A stretch of 9,395 nt of DNA from an uncultured Sutterella sp. (GTDB lineage Bacteria; Pseudomonadota; Gammaproteobacteria; Burkholderiales; Burkholderiaceae_F), in the NCBI GenBank assembly GCA_900552195.1, contig URYO01000036.1, forward strand, positions 1 through 9,395. The letters are read 5' to 3'. The position numbers and the translations under genes were made by a program. The notes below the pieces were generated by a model. It saw only the letters and a program-made list of their open reading frames with translations, had not been told where the DNA came from and did no database searches. Shown in pieces: positions 1 through 5,137 of this stretch (position 1 is the first letter of the stretch; each line of letters starts with the position of its first letter).

Positions 1-1
1 T

Positions 2-187
2 TCGCAATATGTCTTTGAGTACAAGAACATTTGGGATCCCGTTAAAAAACGGTCCAAACCGCTGTATCGAATTTCTGTGGGAAAGGTGATCGGCGGTGAG
101 GTTGTCATCAAAGACGAATACCTTCAGATGCATCCCGAGCTTAAGCAGGGAGATATTGTTCTGCAGGAAGGAAAACCGATTTATATC
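2..187 (+). pseudogene. transposase-like N-terminal remnant fused in frame to the VOC domain
   Basis: The first ~60 residues of the open frame (a YVFEYKNIWDPVKKRSKP stretch, then ISVGKVIGGEVVIKDEYL) do not belong to a VOC domain. The WD-x-x-KKRS-x(n)-GK-x(n)-G-E-V-V pattern resembles, from memory, the N-terminus of IS1634/IS4-type transposases common in Sutterellaceae. No DDE catalytic core follows, so this would be a decapitated fragment. No terminal inverted repeats or target duplication are visible because the 5' side lies outside the window. It could equally be an unrelated N-terminal extension. Confidence 0.3.
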
Positions 188-598
188 GGCGGATGCTCAG
201 TGCCCTCCGAACTTTTTGAAATTTTGGAACTGGATCATTTCTGTCTGACGACGGCTCAGCCGGAAGCCATGGTGTCTTTTTATCGTTTCCTCGGACTGCC
301 GGTTCGAAAGGACGGCGAAAGGTACGAGATCGAGTTCCCGCACTTTAAGATCAACCTTCATGTAATCGGGCATCCCTTACTGCCCGAAGCGAAAGTTGCC
401 GTGCCGGGTACCGGAGACTTTTGTTTGGAAATCCAAACGGACTCGGATCCGTGTGAAATCGCCGAAGCTTTTCGCAAACTTGACGTTCCCGTTGAGGGGC
501 CGGTGATTCGCCATGGAAGAAAAGGTGAGATGACATCGGTCTACTTGAGAGATCCGGATCAAAATTTGGTTGAACTCGCCGTCTATTCCAAACACTAA
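2..598 (+). CDS. VOC family (glyoxalase-fold) protein, 5' end cut by window edge
   Basis: Seen: the frame is open from base 2 to the TAA at 596-598. The C-terminal ~125 residues form a single vicinal-oxygen-chelate domain starting near the ELDHFCLTT stretch (His codon 236-238), with the FYRFLGLPV helix, INLHV strand and the closing RDPDQNLVEL strand that carries the usual metal-ligand Glu. Known: single-domain VOC proteins are about 125-135 residues, dimerise, and bind a divalent metal; some are dioxygenases, lyases or resistance proteins. The pattern recalls the STM3117-like subgroup, but the substrate cannot be told. Starts: GTG at 77 is possible, but GTG at 200 gives a 132-residue protein of normal family length, with only a weak GGCGGA upstream as ribosome site. 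The extra N-terminal part resembles a transposase N-terminus (separate entry). It lies 12 bp before the next gene, so the two may be cotranscribed. Confidence 0.75.
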   Translation, partial: SQYVFEYKNIWDPVKKRSKPLYRISVGKVIGGEVVIKDEYLQMHPELKQGDIVLQEGKPIYIGGCSVPSELFEILELDHFCLTTAQPEAMVSFYRFLGLPVRKDGERYEIEFPHFKINLHVIGHPLLPEAKVAVPGTGDFCLEIQTDSDPCEIAEAFRKLDVPVEGPVIRHGRKGEMTSVYLRDPDQNLVELAVYSKH

Positions 599-610
599 TT
601 TAGGAAAAGC

Positions 611-1081
611 ATGGACACACAAGAAAAGGAAAAGAAAAGCGAAGAAATCGCTGCTCAAACCAATCAAACAAAAGAACGGCCGGTTCCCGCGCAGCCTTCA
701 GATGCAGAGTCAAAGAAAGAAAAGGCAAAAGTCGAAGCTGAACTGAACAAAGGGTTCCCAGGCAACCGTTCCGTCGGAAAACTCTTCTGGGGCTATCTCG
801 TCTGCGGCTCCCTCTTTTGGGCGTTGGTATTCTACGGCGTTGGTATGGCCTTTACTTACCGCGAAAATCCAAACTTTGACGCGGCAGGTTTGGCGCTTTT
901 AATTTGTGCCGTCATTCTCTATTTGTGGGGATTCGTTTTTTCCGTGCTGAGCTTTATGGCAGCGATGCGCCTTAGGGGAAAACCGTTACTCAAGGCTATT
1001 TATATCTTCGGTGTGATCGCTTATCTCGTCGTGCTGTTCAGTGGATTATTGGTTTTCGTGCACGTTGCGATGGTCATCTAA
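611..1081 (+). CDS. hypothetical protein with three predicted membrane helices
   Basis: I do not recognise this 156-residue protein. Seen: residues 1-47 are highly charged and rich in Lys, Glu, Gln and Ala, with no signal peptide, so probably a cytoplasmic disordered or coiled tail. Three hydrophobic segments follow at about 58-81, 91-118 and 127-152, joined by short loops; the MRLRGK loop before helix 3 is positive, which suggests it faces the cytoplasm. The start is supported by AGGA at 602-605, five bases before the ATG. It begins 12 bp after the VOC gene, consistent with a two-gene transcript. No catalytic motif is visible. It may be a small integral membrane protein of the DUF type; function unknown. 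Confidence 0.7.
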   Translation: MDTQEKEKKSEEIAAQTNQTKERPVPAQPSDAESKKEKAKVEAELNKGFPGNRSVGKLFWGYLVCGSLFWALVFYGVGMAFTYRENPNFDAAGLALLICAVILYLWGFVFSVLSFMAAMRLRGKPLLKAIYIFGVIAYLVVLFSGLLVFVHVAMVI

Positions 1082-1203
1082 ACGGACGATCAAACTTTTA
1101 CTAGGAAAGCCAATTTTTATCAATTCTTTACATAAAATGAAAGTTAGTTCTGGTTGAAACAACAAAGACCAGCCCCTTCGATATTTAAAGACACAGATAA
1201 AAA

Positions 1204-2472
1204 ATGGCGTTGATAGTACAAAAATACGGCGGCACTTCAGTCGGTTCCGTTGAGCGCATCAAAAATGTCGCTCGACGCATCGCGAAGTGGCAGAATGCCG
1301 GCCATCAGGTAGTAGTTGTCGTCTCCGCGATGAGCGGTGAAACCAATCGCCTGATTGCCTTGGCAAAAGAAATTCAAAAGAATCCCGATCCCCGTGAACT
1401 TGATGTGATCGCCTCAACTGGCGAACAAGTCACCATCGGTCTTCTTGCGATGGCACTCCAGAATTTAGGCGTGCCGGCTCGTAGCTACACAGGTACTCAG
1501 GTCAGAGTTCTGACAGACAACGCCTTCACCAAAGCTCGTATTAAAGAGATCGATTCTCACAGAATCATGGCCGACCTGAATGACGGTAAGGTTGTGATTG
1601 TTGCGGGCTTCCAAGGCTGTGATGAAGAGGGCAACATCACAACGCTCGGCCGTGGCGGTTCCGACACTTCCGCTGTTGCCCTGGCAGCTGCTCTTCATGC
1701 AGACGAATGCCTTATCTTCACCGACGTCGACGGTATTTACACAACTGACCCGCGCGTGGTCAGCGACGCTCGCAAATTGGATGTTGTGGCGTTTGAGGAA
1801 ATTTTGGAAATGGCCTCCCTCGGCTCCAAGGTTCTTCAGATCCGCAGTGTGGAATTTGCCGGTAAATACCGCGTTCCGACACGCGTGCTCTCCAGCCTGA
1901 CAGACCCTGATATTCCGGTAGATGAAGAAGCAAACTCCGGTACCCTGATTACTTTTGAGGAAGATCCCAAGATGGAAAAAGTTGTTGTTTCCGGCATCGC
2001 TTTCAGCAGAAACGAAGCCAAGATTACATTGCCGCACGTGCCCGATACCCCGGGTATCGCCTACAAGATTCTTGGCCACATTGCCGAAGCCAACATTGAA
2101 GTTGACATGATCGTGCAGAACGCAGCTAAGAACGGTTTGACCGACTTCAGCTTCACGGTCAGCCGCAATGACCTCGATAAAGCCATGAAGGTTTTGGAAA
2201 AAGAAGTCACGCCTTACCTCGGAGAAGAGGGTATTCTGACGGACGCTTCCATCGCCAAGATCTCCTGCGTCGGTATCGGCATGCGCAGTCACGCCGGTGT
2301 TGCCGCTAAGATGTTCCGCGTTTTGGCCGAAGAAAATATCAACATCAAGATGATTTCTACTTCCGAAATCCGCACCTCCATCGTCGTCGACGAAAAATAC
2401 ATGGAATTGGCCGTCCGCGCACTTCATAAAGCCTTTGGACTGGACAAAGCCTCTAAGGCAATGGAACTCTAA
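1204..2472 (+). CDS. lysC: aspartate kinase (aspartokinase)
   Basis: Phosphorylates L-aspartate to 4-phospho-aspartate with ATP, the committed step to lysine/diaminopimelate, threonine and methionine, in the cytoplasm. Seen: 422 residues, the usual length for the beta-proteobacterial/Gram-positive class. The amino-acid kinase domain covers about 1-245, with KYGGTSVG at 7-14 (catalytic Lys7), SAMSGETN at 41-48, STGEQ at 71-75 (Glu74) and the nucleotide-binding GRGGSDTSA at 149-157. Two ACT domains follow, about 262-340 and 345-415; in this class they bind lysine and/or threonine for feedback inhibition. The start fits family alignments (MALIVQKYGG), although no Shine-Dalgarno is visible before it, only an A-rich stretch. 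It is monocistronic by context: 122 bp after the membrane-protein gene, ending at a convergent terminator. A possible internal start is listed separately. Confidence 0.96.
   Translation: MALIVQKYGGTSVGSVERIKNVARRIAKWQNAGHQVVVVVSAMSGETNRLIALAKEIQKNPDPRELDVIASTGEQVTIGLLAMALQNLGVPARSYTGTQVRVLTDNAFTKARIKEIDSHRIMADLNDGKVVIVAGFQGCDEEGNITTLGRGGSDTSAVALAAALHADECLIFTDVDGIYTTDPRVVSDARKLDVVAFEEILEMASLGSKVLQIRSVEFAGKYRVPTRVLSSLTDPDIPVDEEANSGTLITFEEDPKMEKVVVSGIAFSRNEAKITLPHVPDTPGIAYKILGHIAEANIEVDMIVQNAAKNGLTDFSFTVSRNDLDKAMKVLEKEVTPYLGEEGILTDASIAKISCVGIGMRSHAGVAAKMFRVLAEENINIKMISTSEIRTSIVVDEKYMELAVRALHKAFGLDKASKAMEL
1957..1974 (+). promoter_or_regulatory. internal ribosome-binding site and in-frame ATG for a possible LysC beta subunit
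   Basis: GAGGAAG at 1957-1963 precedes an in-frame ATG at 1972 (codon 257), with ten bases between GAGGA and ATG. Initiation here would give a 166-residue protein containing just the two ACT domains. Known: Bacillus subtilis aspartokinase II and Corynebacterium aspartokinase are alpha2beta2 enzymes whose beta subunit arises from an in-frame internal start at the same place, between the kinase and ACT parts. Inference: the same may happen here. The purine run also encodes the EED of the linker, so chance is possible. Confidence 0.4.
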
Positions 2473-2499
2473 GACAGAATTCTGTTCCGTCTAAAAATA

Positions 2500-2534
2500 A
2501 AAATCCTCGGAGTCATTTGGATTCCGAGGATTTT
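2500..2534. terminator. bidirectional intrinsic terminator between lysC and mdaB
   Basis: A perfect 12-bp inverted repeat (AAAATCCTCGGA at 2500-2511, TCCGAGGATTTT at 2523-2534) with an 11-base loop lies between the convergent lysC and mdaB genes. Read on the minus strand it is followed by a T-rich tract (complement of 2491-2503), so it is best suited to end the mdaB transcript. On the plus strand the T residues are the last four bases of the stem. Confidence 0.85.
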
Positions 2535-2551
2535 GTCTATGCGTTAACTAT

Positions 2552-3136
2552 CTATTCAATCTTGAAAACGCGGCGAAGGTGTTCTTTCCAGCGTTTTACA
2601 TCCTCTCCGATGTGCGGGTTCTTGACGACGTCATTGCACATGAAAGAGGGAAGCTGTTTCATTCCCAAGAACTCGAAAGCCTTAATCAGAGGGAAGAAGA
2701 CGCCGTCGACACCGCGGCCTTCAAAGAAATCGCCTTTACGGTCAAAAGCGGTCTTCGGAGCGTTCCAAGTGCTGCTGATCATGAACTTCTTATCCGTCAG
2801 AATGCCGCCCTTGCCGTAGTTGTCGTCCGGGTGCAGGTGCGAGCGGCCGTCGTTGCCGACGACACCGGGCTGCACAAAGACCAGGTCTTCATAACGCTTG
2901 AGCTGCCAAGGCGTGCTCATCCACCATCCCGGGGTTTGAACAATGATGACATCGGCTTTCTTAATCTTTTCTGCTTCTGCCGCAGTTTCCCACTGACTGT
3001 CGATCAGTGTGATTTCGACATTCCAGCCGAGCTTAGTCAGTTCTTCCTCAGCAATACGGGATAGGTAATGGTTGAGCTCGCCGCCTTTTCCGTAGTTCTG
3101 GCAGCCTGCATCAAGAATCAAAACGTTATTAGACAT
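2552..3136 (-). CDS. mdaB: NAD(P)H:quinone oxidoreductase, MdaB/flavodoxin-fold family
   Basis: A cytoplasmic FAD flavoprotein of the flavodoxin-like fold that reduces quinones by two electrons with NAD(P)H, usually seen as protection against quinone and oxidative stress. Seen: 194 residues, matching the ~193 of E. coli MdaB. An N-terminal VLILDA strand is followed by a GGELNHYL loop/helix; then ADVIIVQTPGWWMSTPW at 61-77, the conserved GWW flavin-loop signature, SSTWNAP at 121-127, and FFEGRGVDGVFFP at 137-149. The start is well supported: GGAGGT (complement of 3144-3149) lies seven bases before the ATG. It is the last of three minus-strand oxidoreductase genes, 79 bp after the panE-like gene, and ends at the hairpin shared with lysC. 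The family assignment is firm; the physiological quinone is not known. Confidence 0.92.
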   Translation of the reverse strand: MSNNVLILDAGCQNYGKGGELNHYLSRIAEEELTKLGWNVEITLIDSQWETAAEAEKIKKADVIIVQTPGWWMSTPWQLKRYEDLVFVQPGVVGNDGRSHLHPDDNYGKGGILTDKKFMISSTWNAPKTAFDRKGDFFEGRGVDGVFFPLIKAFEFLGMKQLPSFMCNDVVKNPHIGEDVKRWKEHLRRVFKIE

Positions 3137-3215
3137 TTGCTATACCTCCATAGTTGCGAGCATAGTAGGACGCCTCAACATACGGCTTCACGAAACTCCA
3201 CCAAAGTGAGTTAAT

Positions 3216-4148
3216 TTAGTACCGAGCCTCAAAACTTTTTATCTCATCGTAAAGTTTGCGGTTCACAGGTACCGGTAAAGCATGTTTCTCTGCTTTTTGG
3301 ATGACCGTTCCTGCAAAGAAATCGACCTCGGTCGGGCGTTTTGCCAGTCTGTCCTGACGCATAGAGGGCATGCCGTCAGGATTTAATTCGTCAATGATCT
3401 GTAGATAATCTCGAAAATCCTGTTCCGTGAGTCCGGTCCCCTCTTTTTGAGAAAGGGCAAGCACTTCACGCATCGCGGCTTTTAGAGTTTCTCTGGCTTC
3501 GCCTTCTTGGTGCACACGACGAAAAACATCGTTATAAACAGCCAATGTCTGATTGACGCCGACATTGAGCATCCATTTGCACCACATACGGTGAAGGATG
3601 TTTTCGTCTACGACATAGGGCATTTCGGTTCGGTTAAAGAAATCGACAACCGCATCTAGAACTTCAGGTATGTCTTTATGCTCGGGACTAAGGCCGATCA
3701 CGAGTTCTCCGAAATTCTTATAAGTCAGCATGCCGTTCTGAAAAAGGGCATCCATCCGCTGAGCAACACAGTGGACGATCCTGTGCGTTCCGAGTTCTTC
3801 CTCGATAATGTCTTCGCTGGAAATTCCGTTCATCACCGAGATGACAATCGTATTTTCAGAGATCAAACCTTTGATGCCTTGCAAAGCACTTTTCAGAGCG
3901 GGCCCTTTTAAAGCAACGATCAGCAAGTCAGGTACTTTGTTCACCTCTTCGGGGCTCTCAAAAAGGAGGGAACAGGGGCGGCCGTTGGCTGTGAGGGACT
4001 GCTCACGATAGCGTGTACAGCGTTTATCGTCCGCTAGAAAATAAACCGAGCCCTCAGGCATACGCGGAGTGAGAAAGTCTCCGTACATCACGCCCAAGGC
4101 TCCGCGGCCAAGGATGGCAACAGATTGGATTTTTGTGGTTTCTGGCAT
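3216..4148 (-). CDS. panE: 2-dehydropantoate 2-reductase (ketopantoate reductase family)
   Basis: The family reduces 2-dehydropantoate to pantoate with NADPH in pantothenate (CoA) synthesis. Seen: 310 residues from the chosen ATG. A Rossmann strand with GRGALG at 14-19 is followed by VALKGP at 78-83 and VMNG at 105-108 (Asn107). The C-terminal helical domain has MWCKWMLNVGVNQ at 188-200, giving the catalytic Lys191 and conserved Asn, and RPTEVDFFAG at 271-280 with the conserved Glu274. All catalytic positions expected from E. coli PanE (Asn, Lys, Glu) are present. Start: a longer frame could begin at TTG 4187, but its extra 13 residues are encoded by a hairpin and the fold begins a few residues after ATG 4148. 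No Shine-Dalgarno is visible; a hairpin plus T-run ends directly at the ATG. PanE-like paralogues are common and often act on other 2-oxo acids, so the exact substrate is uncertain. Confidence 0.88.
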   Translation of the reverse strand: MPETTKIQSVAILGRGALGVMYGDFLTPRMPEGSVYFLADDKRCTRYREQSLTANGRPCSLLFESPEEVNKVPDLLIVALKGPALKSALQGIKGLISENTIVISVMNGISSEDIIEEELGTHRIVHCVAQRMDALFQNGMLTYKNFGELVIGLSPEHKDIPEVLDAVVDFFNRTEMPYVVDENILHRMWCKWMLNVGVNQTLAVYNDVFRRVHQEGEARETLKAAMREVLALSQKEGTGLTEQDFRDYLQIIDELNPDGMPSMRQDRLAKRPTEVDFFAGTVIQKAEKHALPVPVNRKLYDEIKSFEARY

Positions 4149-4151
4149 AAA

Positions 4152-4179
4152 AATAGGTCCGGGTTGGTTCGGACCTATT
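4152..4179 (-). terminator. hairpin with T-run abutting the panE start codon
   Basis: A perfect 10-bp stem (AATAGGTCCG at 4152-4161 with CGGACCTATT at 4170-4179) and 8-base loop. On the minus strand the stem is followed by five T residues that run into the ATG of the panE-like gene at 4148. It has the form of a Rho-independent terminator for the upstream flavin reductase transcript, or of an attenuator limiting readthrough into panE. Confidence 0.7.
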
Positions 4180-4184
4180 CTAAG
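4173..4184 (-). promoter_or_regulatory. candidate -10 region upstream of panE (copy 1 of a shared 12-mer)
   Basis: Minus strand CTTAGAATAGGT contains TAGAAT, four of six matches to TATAAT. The identical 12-mer recurs at 4804-4815 before the flavin reductase gene. If it is a -10 box, transcription would start inside the hairpin region, leaving a short leader without the left stem arm. The expected -35 position is only T-rich, so this is a weak prediction. Confidence 0.3.
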
Positions 4185-4204
4185 CAACTTAGTAATTAGA
4201 AAAA

Positions 4205-4780
4205 TTAGAGCGTGACGTCGACGCGTTTGCCGATCGCATAGAAGTGACCGCCGGCGACATAGTGCATAGAGCGCAGTTCATCCGGACCTTCCTCTAAGTG
4301 CCAATGGTTGTTGGAGAAGACACGGGAGTCAGCCCAAGCTTTAACAATTTGGCCCATGAAGAGGTCATAAGTCTTTTCGTTGTGCGGTTCACGGATCAGT
4401 TTGATAACGGCCCAGGCAGAGCAGCCTTCAGGCAGCGGGAAGTCGCAGTCAGGAAGCGTAAAGAATTTCAGGCCGCTGTCGGCAATCTTATTGGGATTCT
4501 CATTCTTGCTCACGGAACCTAAATAAAGGATTTCTTTCTGAATTCCCATTCCTGGAACGGCAAGCAGGATGTATTCGCTTGCTTCAATGAGCTTGCGGGA
4601 ATAGTGAGTCGAATCGATGACAACTGTCATCTTGTCGTAATCCAACGGGCAGTTCCAAGAAGCGGGCATGATGTCCAGATCGTCACGTTGCTTGCTTTCT
4701 ACAAAGGCAGTTCCGCCTAAATTAAAGAGGCGATAAGGGGTTTCTAAACCGACGGGCTTAACAAATTCTTTTTGACTCAT
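4205..4780 (-). CDS. flavin reductase-like, FMN-binding split-barrel protein
   Basis: Belongs to the flavin reductase-like/flavoredoxin group: small cytoplasmic dimers that bind FMN and pass electrons from NAD(P)H or a partner protein to free flavin or other acceptors. Seen: 191 residues, typical of the family. The signature near 38-50 (MPASWNCPLDYDK) is the flavin-binding region, followed by VVIDSTHYSRKLIEASEYILLAVPG, the usual strand-helix-strand with the T-x-H/S-x-K helix, and a C-terminal barrel with GGHFYAIGKRV. There is no signal peptide. The start is strongly supported by AAGGAG (complement of 4787-4792), six bases before the ATG. It is the first gene of the minus-strand redox cluster and diverges from the TAXI receptor gene. 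A hairpin with a T-run 25 bp after its stop may terminate it. The physiological electron acceptor cannot be inferred. Confidence 0.88.
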   Translation of the reverse strand: MSQKEFVKPVGLETPYRLFNLGGTAFVESKQRDDLDIMPASWNCPLDYDKMTVVIDSTHYSRKLIEASEYILLAVPGMGIQKEILYLGSVSKNENPNKIADSGLKFFTLPDCDFPLPEGCSAWAVIKLIREPHNEKTYDLFMGQIVKAWADSRVFSNNHWHLEEGPDELRSMHYVAGGHFYAIGKRVDVTL

Positions 4781-4803
4781 TCAAAGCTCCTTAAAAACAA
4801 TGC

Positions 4804-4825
4804 ACCTATTCTAAGTTCGCGAACT
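4804..4825 (-). promoter_or_regulatory. candidate promoter/operator of the flavin reductase gene (copy 2 of the 12-mer plus palindrome)
   Basis: The 12-mer ACCTATTCTAAG at 4804-4815 (minus strand contains TAGAAT) repeats the one before panE exactly. It partly overlaps a perfect 12-bp palindrome, AGTTCGCGAACT, at 4814-4825. A palindrome at the edge of a -10-like box is the usual placement for a repressor operator. No convincing -35 was found at 16-18 bp. Confidence 0.35.
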
Positions 4826-4872
4826 GAAAATTCTTTGCACAAAAGAGGGCATCCTGTCGAAAAAATCCTAAT

Positions 4873-4890
4873 TTGGTGCAAACGCACCAA
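4873..4890 (+). promoter_or_regulatory. 18-bp palindrome, candidate upstream activator site
   Basis: TTGGTGC-AAAC-GCACCAA is a perfect 7-4-7 inverted repeat. It lies about 90-108 bp upstream of the -24 element of the sigma-54 promoter, the range where enhancer-binding proteins of the NtrC/DctD type bind. The half-site core GTGCAAA also occurs at 4895-4901 and, inverted, at 4834-4840. The cognate activator is not in the window. Confidence 0.5.
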
Positions 4891-4899
4891 GAGAGTGCA

Positions 4900-4912
4900 A
4901 ATCAAAAACTTT
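4900..4912 (+). promoter_or_regulatory. IHF-like site between activator site and sigma-54 promoter
   Basis: AATCAAAAACTTT matches the IHF consensus WATCAANNNNTTR at every position but the last. Its place between the palindrome (4873-4890) and the -24/-12 promoter (4981-4996) is where IHF bends DNA in many sigma-54 promoters. AT-rich DNA gives such matches by chance. Confidence 0.35.
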
Positions 4913-4980
4913 TGTCCATTCCCGATGCGCTGTTTTGGTTCAATTTCTATGGCTCCTGGGCTGTTTTGTTTGAAAAAAGT

Positions 4981-4996
4981 TGGCACGCGTTTTGCA
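4981..4996 (+). promoter_or_regulatory. sigma-54 (RpoN) -24/-12 promoter of the TAXI-TRAP operon
   Basis: TGGCACG-CGTT-TTGCA matches the sigma-54 consensus TGGCACG-N4-TTGCW at all fixed positions, with the invariant GG (4982-4983) and GC (4994-4995) separated by exactly ten bases. It points towards the TAXI receptor gene; transcription would start near 5007-5010, giving a leader of about 130 bases. Known: such promoters need an ATP-dependent enhancer-binding protein. No comparable sigma-70 promoter was found closer to the gene. Confidence 0.85.
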
Positions 4997-5011
4997 TACA
5001 TGAAAGTGACA

Positions 5012-5032
5012 GGAAAAGCGAAGCGCTTTTCC
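5012..5032 (+). other. perfect leader hairpin at the predicted 5' end of the TAXI-TRAP mRNA
   Basis: GGAAAAGCG-AAG-CGCTTTTCC is a perfect 9-bp stem with a 3-base loop. It starts within a few bases of the predicted sigma-54 start point. It is followed by GGGG, not a T-run, so it is not an intrinsic terminator. It could protect the 5' end from RNase E, or act as a DNA-level palindrome bound by a regulator. Confidence 0.55.
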
Positions 5033-5137
5033 GGGGTTTGCGAGTAAAAAAATCGAGACCTTGTCCGCTGCGATGAAAGCCAAAAGCTGAGCAGCAAACG
5101 CACTGGTTACACAAATAAATCTCAAACGGAGACTTTC

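Noticed and set aside
1127..1188. Possible sigma-70 promoter for lysC (TTTACA at 1127, TAAAAT at 1133, TTGAAA at 1155)
   Set aside because: None of the hexamers pair at 16-18 bp spacing, so I could not assemble a credible promoter.
1465..2427. A 320-codon open frame on the minus strand opposite lysC
   Set aside because: It is fully antisense to a well-supported aspartate kinase and its translation shows no domain pattern; the openness follows from the codon use of lysC.
2474..2485. Palindrome ACAGAATTCTGT just after the lysC stop codon
   Set aside because: It has no loop or T-run and no gene start nearby; the real terminator lies 15 bp further on. Probably chance symmetry.
4149..4187. A 13-residue N-terminal extension of the panE-like protein starting at TTG 4187
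   Set aside because: The added codons are the arms of the hairpin and the Rossmann fold begins just after ATG 4148, as in other family members.
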